From: Micromonospora carbonacea
GTDB taxonomy: Bacteria > Actinomycetota > Actinomycetes > Mycobacteriales > Micromonosporaceae
Reading direction: 5' to 3'
Length of the DNA: 64,000 nucleotides
NCBI RefSeq assembly: GCF_014205165.1
Contig: NZ_JACHMZ010000001.1
Coordinates: 6,058,501 to 6,122,500, forward strand
The notes under the pieces: generated by a model
The model's input: the letters and a program-made list of their open reading frames with translations, nothing else
Databases searched by the model: none
What the model was told of the DNA's origin: nothing
Part shown: piece after piece, positions 37,120 through 44,296 of the stretch
Numbering within the stretch: the stretch's first letter is position 1
Layout: every line of letters begins with the position of its first letter
Made by a program: the position numbers and the translations under genes

Positions 37120-37974
37120 ATGCGAGTAACCAGGGGACAGGGTGCGCTGACGGTCATCGCGTCGACGGCGGCCGTGATCGCCGCCGTGGGCTGGGCGGCA
37201 CCGGCCTCGGCGACGCCTGCCGGGCTGGAGACGGTCACCCAGTCTGCGGCCGAGAGCAGCGCGGACAAGTCGGCGCTCGCGTCGTGCCCGGTCGGCAAGG
37301 TGGTCACCGGCGGCGGCGGCTTCCTGCCCGCCGGCTCGTCGGCCGCCGGCCGGGTCGGGCTGGACCGGCTGGAGCCACTGGCCAACGGCACCGGCTTCAT
37401 CGCGACGATGCGGGAGGCCGGCCCGGTCAACTTCGCCGGCGACTGGGGGCTCCAGGCCCTCGCCCAGTGCGCCACCGCGCCGGCCGGCTACCAGGTCGTG
37501 GCCGCGACCGGGGCGGCCGGCACGGAGTACGTCACGGCGAGCTGCGGGACGAAGAAGGTCATCGGGATGGGCGGGCGGGTCAACAGCGGCCTGGGCGACG
37601 TCGTGCTCGACCAGGTGGTGCCGTCGTTCGACCTGACGTCGGTGACCGTCCGGGCGGTCGCGGTGCAGGGCACCTCGCCGGCCGGCTGGAGCGCCACCGC
37701 GATCGCGGTCTGCGCCACCGCGCCCGCCGGGCTGGAGCGGATCGTGGTGACGGGGACGGGCGCGAGCGAACCGTCCGACAGCACCCTCAAGTCGTGCCCG
37801 GCCGGCAAGGGGCTCTACAGCGCGGGGGCGGACATCAACGCCGGCAACGGTCAGGTGCTGCTCAGCGCGGTCAACATCACCGGGGGCACTACCGTGCGGG
37901 TGGGGGCGCACGAGGACGCCGACGGCTTCGCCGGCTCGTGGAGCCTCAACGGGTACGGCATCTGCGGCAGCTGA
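37120..37974 (+). CDS. Secreted protein with three internal repeats
   Basis: A 284-aa protein with a signal peptide (cleavage near ASA-TP) and three repeats of about 75 residues. Each repeat opens with a Cys-Pro/Gly-x-Gly-Lys element (SCPVGKVVTGGGG, SCGTKKVIGMGG, SCPAGKGLYSAG) and closes with a Cys in CATAPAG or GICGS, so each probably holds one disulfide. I do not recognise a named family. ATG 37120 has GGGAGAG upstream. The SARP-type repeats in its promoter make it a likely direct target of the divergent AfsR-like regulator. Confidence 0.8.
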   Translation: MRVTRGQGALTVIASTAAVIAAVGWAAPASATPAGLETVTQSAAESSADKSALASCPVGKVVTGGGGFLPAGSSAAGRVGLDRLEPLANGTGFIATMREAGPVNFAGDWGLQALAQCATAPAGYQVVAATGAAGTEYVTASCGTKKVIGMGGRVNSGLGDVVLDQVVPSFDLTSVTVRAVAVQGTSPAGWSATAIAVCATAPAGLERIVVTGTGASEPSDSTLKSCPAGKGLYSAGADINAGNGQVLLSAVNITGGTTVRVGAHEDADGFAGSWSLNGYGICGS

Positions 37975-38072
37975 CCCGCGAGCGGGCCGGGGTCACCGAG
38001 CGAGGTGGCCCCGGCCCCGGCGGTTCCGGCCCGCGACGCGCATGGCCTTCTCGCGCGCTGCCCAGTATCGTG

Positions 38073-38097
38073 CCGATGTATCGATGCGATACATCGG
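38073..38097 (+). promoter_or_regulatory. Perfect 11-bp inverted repeat at the methyltransferase promoter
   Basis: CCGATGTATCG-ATG-CGATACATCGG begins two bases after a TATCGT hexamer (38066-38071), so it covers the predicted transcription start. The ATG of the methyltransferase is 28 bp downstream. This is the expected place for a repressor operator. Its regulator is not in view. Confidence 0.65.
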
Positions 38098-38124
38098 ACA
38101 CCGGCTGGCTGACGGGGGCTGCGG

Positions 38125-38883
38125 ATGAGGCGGGTCGACTACGACCGGGAGCAGCACCGGCACTACGCGCGCGGCCGGGCGCTCACCGCGCAGCAGTCGC
38201 GGGCCTGGCTGAGCGCCTTCGCCGCCGCGCTGCCGCAGCGGCGTCCACTGGCGGGGCTGGACGTCGGTTCGGGGACCGGCCGGTTCACTCCCCTGCTGGC
38301 AAGCGCGTTCGGCCCGGTCACCGGCGTCGAACCCTCGGTACGCATGCGCGAGGTGGCCCAGGCGCAGCCCCCGCGCCCCGACGTGCGCTACCTGGCGGGC
38401 GCCGCCGAGGACCTGCCCGTGCCGGACGGCAGCGCCGACTACGCGCTCATGTTCTGCGTCTGGCACCACGTCCAGGACAAGCCCCGCGCGGTACGGGAGC
38501 TGGCCCGGGCGCTCAGGCCGGGCGGGCGGCTGCTGTTGCGCGGCAACTTCAGCGACCACCACCCCGAGCCGTGGTGGCTCGGCCACTTCCCGCGCGGCCT
38601 CGCCGCGGACCTCGCGCAGTTCCAGCCGCTGCACGAGGTCGTCGCGACGTTCACGGCGGCCGGCTGGCGGGTCACCGGCTTCGGCACGGTCACCCAACCC
38701 TCCGACGGCACCCGGGCCGACGTGCTCGACCGGCTGCGCCTACGCGCGCTCTCCTTCTTCTCCCAGCTCGACCCCGACGAGGTCGAAGCCGGCCTGCGCA
38801 GCATCGAGGAGGCCGTGGCCGCCGACCCCGACGCGCCGTCGCCCCCGCTCGCCGAACCGCTGCTCACGCTCGAACGGCGCTGA
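38125..38883 (+). CDS. SAM-dependent methyltransferase (class I)
   Basis: A 252-aa Methyltransf_11-type enzyme: GLDVGSGTGRFTPLL (motif I, SAM), VTGVEPSVRM (motif II), DGSADYALMFCVWHHV (motif IV region) and RALRPGGRLLLRG (post-motif). The substrate is unknown. The gene sits behind a perfect palindrome that overlaps its promoter and is followed after 5 nt by the truncated HEAT gene, so they form a small operon. It lies outside the SARP boundary, so membership of the biosynthetic cluster is doubtful. Confidence 0.9.
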   Translation: MRRVDYDREQHRHYARGRALTAQQSRAWLSAFAAALPQRRPLAGLDVGSGTGRFTPLLASAFGPVTGVEPSVRMREVAQAQPPRPDVRYLAGAAEDLPVPDGSADYALMFCVWHHVQDKPRAVRELARALRPGGRLLLRGNFSDHHPEPWWLGHFPRGLAADLAQFQPLHEVVATFTAAGWRVTGFGTVTQPSDGTRADVLDRLRLRALSFFSQLDPDEVEAGLRSIEEAVAADPDAPSPPLAEPLLTLERR

Positions 38884-38888
38884 CCGGC

Positions 38889-39521
38889 GTGACGGCGTCC
38901 ACCGACCCGCTGGCCGGGCTCGACCGGGTCCCGTGGGGGTCGCTGCACCACGCGTACGGCCCGGCCGACGACGTGCCGGGCCAGGTGCGGGCCCTCCGGT
39001 CGACGCACGCGCCGACCCGGCGTCGCGCGCTGTCCGAGCTGGCCGGCGCCGTCTGCCACCAGGGCACGCGGTGGGAGGCGAGCCGCCACGTGGTGCCGTT
39101 CCTGGCGGCGCTCGCCGACGACCCCGCCACCGGCGACCGGGCGGCGGTGGTCGGCCTGCTCCGCGCGGTGGCGCTCGGCGGCCGGCGCGACGACGCGCTG
39201 CCGTTCGACCCGCGCCGGGCCTTCGCCGCCGCCGACGGCGTCACCGCCGACCAGGCGGCGCTGGTGGCCCGCCATCTGGCGGCCGGCGACCTGTGCGAGC
39301 ACGACGGGGTCGCGGGCCTGGCCGACGACGCGGCGGTCCGCTGGGCGGCCGACGCCTTCCAGGCCGGGGCCCGGCACACCGACCGGTACGTCCGGTGGCT
39401 CGCCGAGCCGGACCCGCAGCTCGCCGGGTACGCGGCCGAGCTGCTCGCCTGGTTCGGCCCCGACGAGGCGGCCCTGGCCGGGCTCGTCGCAAGCGGTTCA
39501 TCGTCACCGACACCCTGTTAG
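38889..39521 (+). pseudogene. HEAT-repeat protein, 3' end lost to IS insertion
   Basis: From GTG 38889 a 210-aa helical protein runs to about residue 200 (AGYAAELLAWFGPDEAALAGL), the pattern of actinobacterial HEAT/armadillo-like proteins, then reads into insertion-sequence DNA (VASGSSSPTPC) and stops at 39521 on top of the tnpA stop codon. Known relatives are longer, so this is a truncated gene. The missing 3' part is not found beyond the insertion, suggesting a deletion. Confidence 0.7.
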
Positions 39522-39934
39522 ACCGGGCGGTTTTGCTGCTCGATGTACTGCTTCACGACGCTCAGCGGCGCCCCGCCCACTGAGCCTGCGAAGTACGAGC
39601 CCGACCACAGCTTGTTCGCCCGGTAGTAGTGCTGTACGAGGTCGGGGAATTCCTGCCGTAGGCGGCGCGATGAGACGCCCTTGAGGCTGTTGACCAGCCG
39701 GGCCACGGCGACCTTGGGCGGGTAGTTCACTAGCAGGTGCACATGGTTGTCCTCGCCGTTGAACTCGACCAGTTCGGCCTCGAAGTCGGCGCAGACGTCC
39801 CGCATGATCTGTTCCATCCGGGACAGGTGCCGGTCGCCGAACACCTTGTGCCGAAACTTGGTCACGAAGACCAAGTGGACGTGCATGGCGAAAGCGCAAT
39901 GCCTGCCAGTGCGAATGCCTTCGAGATTAGCCAT
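39518..39934 (-). CDS. tnpA: IS200/IS605 Y1 transposase
   Basis: A 138-aa HUH/Y1 single-strand transposase. HVHLVFVTKFRHKVF opens the fold, NHVHLLVNYPP carries the HUH metal site and VVKQYIEQQ holds the catalytic Tyr. Length and motifs are complete, so it may be active. ATG 39934 has TATCAT 8 nt upstream, a leaderless arrangement. It is divergent from tnpB, with only 25 nt between starts. Confidence 0.95.
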   Translation of the reverse strand: MANLEGIRTGRHCAFAMHVHLVFVTKFRHKVFGDRHLSRMEQIMRDVCADFEAELVEFNGEDNHVHLLVNYPPKVAVARLVNSLKGVSSRRLRQEFPDLVQHYYRANKLWSGSYFAGSVGGAPLSVVKQYIEQQNRPV

Positions 39935-39942
39935 AGACCAAC

Positions 39943-39952
39943 ATGATAGACT
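39943..39952. promoter_or_regulatory. Overlapping divergent -10 hexamers of tnpA and tnpB
   Basis: TATCAT on the minus strand (39948-39943) ends 8 nt before the tnpA ATG; TAGACT on the plus strand (39947-39952) ends 7 nt before GTG 39960 of tnpB. The two hexamers share two bases, so only one polymerase could bind at a time. Confidence 0.55.
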
Positions 39953-39959
39953 CGTGGTC

Positions 39960-41195
39960 GTGCAGCTGCGTTACCGCTTCCGCGTCTACCCGACGCCTGG
40001 CCAGCAGATCGCGCTGGCGAAGGCGTTCGGATGCGCGCGGGTGGTGTTCAACGACGGGCTGCGCCTTCGCCAGTGCGCGCGGGAGGCGGGCGAGAAGTAC
40101 GTCTCCGACGGGGAGTTGTCGCGCCGTGTGATCACCGAGGCGAAGCTGATGCCGCAGCGGGCCTGGCTGGGCGAGGTGTCGGCGGTGGTGTTGCAACAAG
40201 CGTTGGCGGACCTGAACACCGCGTACCGGAACTTCTTCGCCTCGGTCACCGGCAGGCGTAAGGGCCGCATGGTCGCCCCGCCGAGGTTCCGGTCGCGCAA
40301 GGACAACCGGCAGGCGATCCGGTTCACAAGGAACGCCAGGTTCAAGGTCCTCGACAACGGCCGTCTGCGGCTGCCGAAGATCGGCGACCTGGACGTGCGC
40401 TGGTCCCGGACGCTGCCGTCGGACCCGTCCAGCGTGGCGATCATTCGGGACGCCGCCGGGCGGTACTTCGCCTCGTTCGTCGTGACCAGGGCCGAGGACG
40501 AGGCGCTGCCCGAGCTGGACTCGGAGGTCGGTATCGACTTGGGGCTGACGCACTTCGCGGTCCTGTCCGACGGCACGAAGGTGGCCGCGCCGAAGTTCCT
40601 GCGCCGCGCGGCGCGCAAGCTCAAGCGGCTGCAACAGGCCCTCTCACGCAAGCAGAAGGGCTCGGCCAACCGCAAGAAGGCCGTCATGAAAGTAGCTCGC
40701 GCCCATGCGCGGGTGGCCGACACCCGGCGGGACTGGCAGCACAAGCTGTCCACGGCGATCATCCGCGATAACCAAGCGGTGTACGTCGAGGACCTGTGCG
40801 TTGCCGGTCTCGGCCGGACCCGGCTCGCCAAGTCCGTCCACGACGCCGGTTGGGCCGGCTTCACCGGCATGCTGGAGTACAAGGCCGCCCGGTACGGGCG
40901 GACGTTCGCCCGGGTGGACCGGTTCTTCCCCTCCACCCGCATGTGCTCGCAGTGTGGCCGGCTCACCGAAAAGATGACGCTGAACGTCCGGTCGTGGGAC
41001 TGCCCCTGCGGAGCAACCCACGACCGGGACGTCAACGCCGCCGTCAACGTGTTGGCCGCCGGGCAGGCGGACAACTCAAACGACCGTGGAGCGCGGGTAA
41101 GACCGGGACCCGTCCCGGCACCGCGCGGCGAAGCGGTAACCCACCCGGACGCCGCGCGGTCCACACGCAGCGTGGAGGGAACCTCCGTCCTTTAG
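39960..41195 (+). CDS. tnpB: TnpB RNA-guided nuclease
   Basis: A 411-aa TnpB, the ancestor of Cas12, which cuts DNA guided by an RNA from the element's right end. RuvC-I GIDLGLTHFAVL (Asp), RuvC-II VYVEDLCVAGL (Glu), a zinc finger CSQCG...CPCG and RuvC-III HDRDVNAAVN (Asp) are all intact. GTG 39960 is chosen because TAGACT lies 7 nt upstream; GTG 39954 is an alternative. The stop TAG falls exactly at the IS5 insertion point. The 3' end of the gene should also encode the guide scaffold, now cut off from its original guide by the IS5 copy. Confidence 0.95.
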   Translation: MQLRYRFRVYPTPGQQIALAKAFGCARVVFNDGLRLRQCAREAGEKYVSDGELSRRVITEAKLMPQRAWLGEVSAVVLQQALADLNTAYRNFFASVTGRRKGRMVAPPRFRSRKDNRQAIRFTRNARFKVLDNGRLRLPKIGDLDVRWSRTLPSDPSSVAIIRDAAGRYFASFVVTRAEDEALPELDSEVGIDLGLTHFAVLSDGTKVAAPKFLRRAARKLKRLQQALSRKQKGSANRKKAVMKVARAHARVADTRRDWQHKLSTAIIRDNQAVYVEDLCVAGLGRTRLAKSVHDAGWAGFTGMLEYKAARYGRTFARVDRFFPSTRMCSQCGRLTEKMTLNVRSWDCPCGATHDRDVNAAVNVLAAGQADNSNDRGARVRPGPVPAPRGEAVTHPDAARSTRSVEGTSVL

Positions 41196-42088
41196 AACTC
41201 CTAACTCTGGGTGCGTTGGAGTTGGCGCCAGCAGATGAGGGCGCAGGCGAGGCTGAGGAAGGCTTCGTGGATGTCGTCGCGGATTTCCCAGCGGATGCGC
41301 AGGCGGCGGAACCAGTGCAGCCAGGCGATGGTGCGTTCCACGACCCAGCGTTGGGTGCCGAGGCCGGAGCCGTGGGGTGTGCCGCGTCGGGCGATGACCG
41401 GGGTGACGCCGCGGGCCCGGACTTGTTGGCGGTGGCTGTCGTAGTCGTAGCCCCGATCGGCGTACAGCCGGTCGGGGTGACGCCGTGGTGGCCCTGGCCG
41501 GCCGCCGATCGCGGGGATGGCGTCGAGCAGGGCGGTGGTCTGGGTGGAGTCGTGTCTGTTCCCGCTGGTCAGTGTGATGGCGAGGGGGATGCCGCCGGCG
41601 TCGGTGATGACGTGGTGTTTCGAGCCAGGCTTGCGGCGGTCGACCGGGCTCGGACCGGTTTTGGGCCGCCCTTGAGCGCCCGGATGTGGGAGCCGTCGAT
41701 CACCGCCCTCGACAGGTCCAACTGCCCCGCGCCGCGCAGCCGGGCCAGCAGCAGCTCGTGCAACCGCTGCCACACCCCAGCCTGGTTCCAGTCCCGCAAC
41801 CGGCGCCAGCAGGTCATCCCGCAGCCGAACCCGAGTTCCTGGGGCAGGTACTCCCAGGGGATCGCGGTGTAGAGCACGAACAGGATCCCGCACAACACCT
41901 TCCGGTCATCCAACGGCTTACGCCCCGGGTACCGGCTGCGGCGTGGTGGGCGGGGTGGCAACAGCGGCGCGATCTCGGCCCACAACTCGTCCGAGACGAT
42001 CCACGGCGGCTGCTCACCCCTCCTCACGTTCAGACGGAACGACCCTCACATCCAGTCGGTTACGCCCAACTCATTAAGTTAGGCCCTC
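41196..42088. mobile_element. IS5-family insertion sequence
   Basis: The element carries one frameshifted transposase gene on the minus strand. Both flanks read TTAG followed by AAC (41192-41198 and 42089-42095), consistent with a TTAG target duplication, as usual for this family. The inner ends share CCTAACT near the tips (41200-41206, and as AGTTAGG at 42076-42082), the likely inverted repeat core. The exact ends could be a few bases either way. Confidence 0.75.
41201..42027 (-). CDS. IS5-family DDE transposase, -1 frameshift
   Basis: Frame 1 starts at GTG 42027 (WIVSDELWAEIAPLLPP, then the DUF4096-type start and DGSHIRALKGGPKP with the first catalytic Asp). Frame 2 continues PVDRRKPGSKHHVITDAGG, with YADRGYD (second Asp) and the C-terminal RWVVERTIAWLHWFRRL (Glu), and ends at TAG 41201. 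The frames meet at the slippery heptamer CCCAAAA (41665-41659 on the minus strand), where a -1 slip joins them without loss. Programmed frameshifting of this type is known in this family. About 275 aa when fused. Confidence 0.85.
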
Positions 42089-42108
42089 TTAGAACGGAGA
42101 GGATGTCA

Positions 42109-42252
42109 AAGCACCACCACCGCGAGTGCCGACACCGAATACCCCGGATGTCCGGCGAATACCGCACCGGCGCGGACGCCTACATCACCTGGACCTACGG
42201 CGGCCCCACCAGCTTCATCCCGCTCACCTTCAGCGAGATCGCCTACCTCTGA
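42109..42252 (+). pseudogene. Orphan 3' gene fragment beyond the insertions
   Basis: After the restored right end of the IS605 element, a frame runs through MSGEYRTGADAYITWTYGG to TGA 42252, with GC-rich third positions in its last 30 codons. It looks like the C-terminus of a real protein, but I do not recognise it and it does not resemble the HEAT fragment on the other side. It is probably what remains of a gene deleted during insertion, or a tiny gene starting at the internal ATG. Confidence 0.4.
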
Positions 42253-42256
42253 CGGG

Positions 42257-44212
42257 TCAGCCGGGTCGCAGCGCGGCGTCCAGCGCCGCCAGCTGATCCG
42301 CGACGCGGCCGACCGTCAACGCCCCGCTCGACGCGCCGGCCCACTCGGCCGCCGCCGGGGCGAGCGCCCGCCTGGCCCGTTCCATGGCGGCCCGGTCGGC
42401 CGCGGCGGTCGCGGCCCGGGCGAACAGGCACCACAGCGCCTCCGCGAGCAGGTCCGCAGGCGGGTCCGGCACGTCGGCGAGCGCGGTCCGGCCCGGTTCG
42501 AGCAGGAGCCGCACCCACGGCCCGTACGGCCCCCACCGGTCGTCCGCGGAGGCGAGCGGCAGGCCACGGCGCAGGCGCAGGCCGAGCAGCGCCAGCGGCA
42601 GCAGGCCGTCGCGCATGCCGGGCATGCCCGCCTGGTCCAGCCGGGCCGCCGCGCTGCGGTACAGCGACTCGGCCCGCTCCACCGACGCCTGCTCGGCGAC
42701 GTCGGCGCGCAGCGCCCGATACCACTGGGTGAACACGCCGACCAGGGGACGCTCGTGCCGGCCGGCCAGGTCGTCGGCGGCCTCCGCGTGCCGGTCGGCC
42801 CGGTCGAACGCGGCCGTCGCGCAACTGGACTGCAGCCGGATCAGGTGACCCAGCACCTCCGCGGAGGCCAGGCCGTGCCGGCGCGCCAGGCTCACCAGCT
42901 CGGCGCCGATCCGATCGCGGCGCGCCGAGCCGCCGGTGCGATGGCAGCTCTGCATGAACACCCCGTTCAACGCGAACGCGAGCAGCGCGGGGTCGTCCAG
43001 CTCGCGGGCGATCGCCTCGGCCTGCCGGGCGTACTCGCGTGGCCGCGGGTCACGGGTGCCGCGCGACTCGATCGCGATGGTGGCCAGCAGCCGGGCCCGG
43101 ACCGGGTCGGGGCCGTCCGGTGGGAGGACCACGAGGGCCCGTTCCGCGGCGGCGACGATGCCGGCGGCCTGCCCGGGGTCATCGGAGCGAGGCCAGCTGG
43201 CCGGCACGTCGTACGCACCGATCACCCGCGCGGTCAACGCCGGGTCGCCGAGCTCCTCGGCGGCGCTGATCGTCGCCGCGCGCTGCTCCCGGGCCGCCTC
43301 CAGGCCGCCCGCTCCGGTCACCGCGAGGTTGCGCAGCAGGCCGACCGCCGACTCCAGCCGCACCCGGGCGCCACCGGCGAGCACCCGGTCGTAGGCGGAG
43401 ACGGCCCGCATCAACGCCTCGCCGGCCGGATCGGGCCGGGCGGGCCCGGCCAGGCCCGGCTCCTGCCGCAGGATGTCCGTCTCCAACGCGCGCAGGGCCG
43501 GCCCCGGATCCACGCCCAGGTGGCCGGCGAGCAGCTCCCGGGCCCGGCGCAGGACCGCCAGCGCGTCGCCCTGCCGACCCGACCGGTACAGGGCCAGCGC
43601 CAACAACCGCCACCCCAGTTCCCGCCACGGATGCGCGATGACGTGCTCGTCGAGGTCGGGAACGGCCTCGGCGGCCCGCCCCAGGTCGAGCCGGGCCTGG
43701 GCCCGCCCCTCGACGGCCTGCAGGCGCAGTTCGGCGAGTCGTGAGCGGTCGGCCCGCGCCCAGGCGGCGTCCGGGAAGTCGGCGTACGCGGGACCACGCC
43801 ACCAGGCGAGCGCCTCGTCCAACCGGGCCAGTGCGGCGGCCGCATCCATGGCGCCGGCGTTGGTGACAGCCTCCTCGAACCGCCAGGCGTCCACCTGATC
43901 GGGCTCGCAGCGCAGCGCGTACCCGACGCCCTGGGTGACCAGCAGGGTCGCCGGCGCCCGTGGCGGGCGGTCCGGCTCGACCGCCCTGCGCAGCGCCGCG
44001 ACGAAGGTCCGCACGGCGGACACCGCGCCGTCCGGGGGCGCCACCCACAGGTCCTGGACAAGATCACTGACGGGTACGACCCGGCGGCGCGCCACCAGCA
44101 GCCGTGCCAGGACCGCGCGGTGCATCGGCCCCTTCAACGCGACGGGACGGCCCTGTGCGTCCTCGGCGATCACCGGGCCGAGAACGCCGAACGTGACAGG
44201 CCCACGGTGCAC
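42257..44212 (-). CDS. SARP regulator without ATPase domain
   Basis: A 651-aa BTAD regulator: winged helix at 1-100 (FGVLGPVIAEDAQGRPVALKG start), BTAD at about 105-255 with the LGVDPGPALRALE signature, then about 390 residues of helical, TPR-like sequence with no P-loop. GTG 44212 has TAGCGT 6 nt upstream, so it is probably leaderless. It diverges from a dehalogenase-like hydrolase whose promoter carries two direct repeats 11 bp apart, likely its own operator. Confidence 0.9.
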   Translation of the reverse strand: MHRGPVTFGVLGPVIAEDAQGRPVALKGPMHRAVLARLLVARRRVVPVSDLVQDLWVAPPDGAVSAVRTFVAALRRAVEPDRPPRAPATLLVTQGVGYALRCEPDQVDAWRFEEAVTNAGAMDAAAALARLDEALAWWRGPAYADFPDAAWARADRSRLAELRLQAVEGRAQARLDLGRAAEAVPDLDEHVIAHPWRELGWRLLALALYRSGRQGDALAVLRRARELLAGHLGVDPGPALRALETDILRQEPGLAGPARPDPAGEALMRAVSAYDRVLAGGARVRLESAVGLLRNLAVTGAGGLEAAREQRAATISAAEELGDPALTARVIGAYDVPASWPRSDDPGQAAGIVAAAERALVVLPPDGPDPVRARLLATIAIESRGTRDPRPREYARQAEAIARELDDPALLAFALNGVFMQSCHRTGGSARRDRIGAELVSLARRHGLASAEVLGHLIRLQSSCATAAFDRADRHAEAADDLAGRHERPLVGVFTQWYRALRADVAEQASVERAESLYRSAAARLDQAGMPGMRDGLLPLALLGLRLRRGLPLASADDRWGPYGPWVRLLLEPGRTALADVPDPPADLLAEALWCLFARAATAAADRAAMERARRALAPAAAEWAGASSGALTVGRVADQLAALDAALRPG

Positions 44213-44218
44213 GGAGCC

Positions 44219-44224
44219 ACGCTA
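44219..44224 (-). promoter_or_regulatory. -10 hexamer TAGCGT of the second SARP gene
   Basis: TAGCGT ends 6 nt before the GTG start at 44212 and overlaps the upstream edge of the divergent SARP box. Confidence 0.55.
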
Positions 44225-44231
44225 TCCCGGC

Positions 44232-44264
44232 GCTCATCCGCTGCTCATCCGAACCTCGCACAGT
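44232..44264 (+). promoter_or_regulatory. SARP-type direct repeats and -10 (CACAGT)
   Basis: GCTCATCCG occurs at 44232-44240 and 44243-44251, an exact 11-bp period. CACAGT (44259-44264) follows 7 bp later, the same geometry as at 36999-37042. It would serve the hydrolase at 44297. Confidence 0.6.
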
Positions 44265-44296
44265 TGTCGGCGACCCCGAGAGAAGGTGTGAGAAAC

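Larger units (their letters stand above)
39490..42109. mobile_element. IS200/IS605-family element, split by an IS5 copy
   Basis: The element holds divergent tnpA (minus) and tnpB (plus). The left end lies near 39490-39517, inside the HEAT gene; its exact edge is not defined. The right end is split: the 3' part of tnpB ends GGAGGGAACCTCCGTCCTTTAG (41174-41195, given by position), and the remainder AACGGAGAGGATGTCAA resumes at 42093. Joining the two restores the hairpin CTCCGT/ACGGAG around CCTTTAGA, a typical right end. The flank after ATGTCAA would have been the target. Confidence 0.75.

Noticed and set aside
33952..37974. SARP-type repeats in the NRPS/P450 intergenic region
   Set aside because: The region 31010-31312 was read for 11-bp-periodic direct repeats; only inverted repeats were found, so direct control of the NRPS by the SARP is not supported by sequence.
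39518..39934. TnpA as a RAYT linked to the paired palindromes
   Set aside because: The nearest palindrome copy is about 6 kb away and the gene is clearly part of a tnpA/tnpB element; no direct link can be shown.
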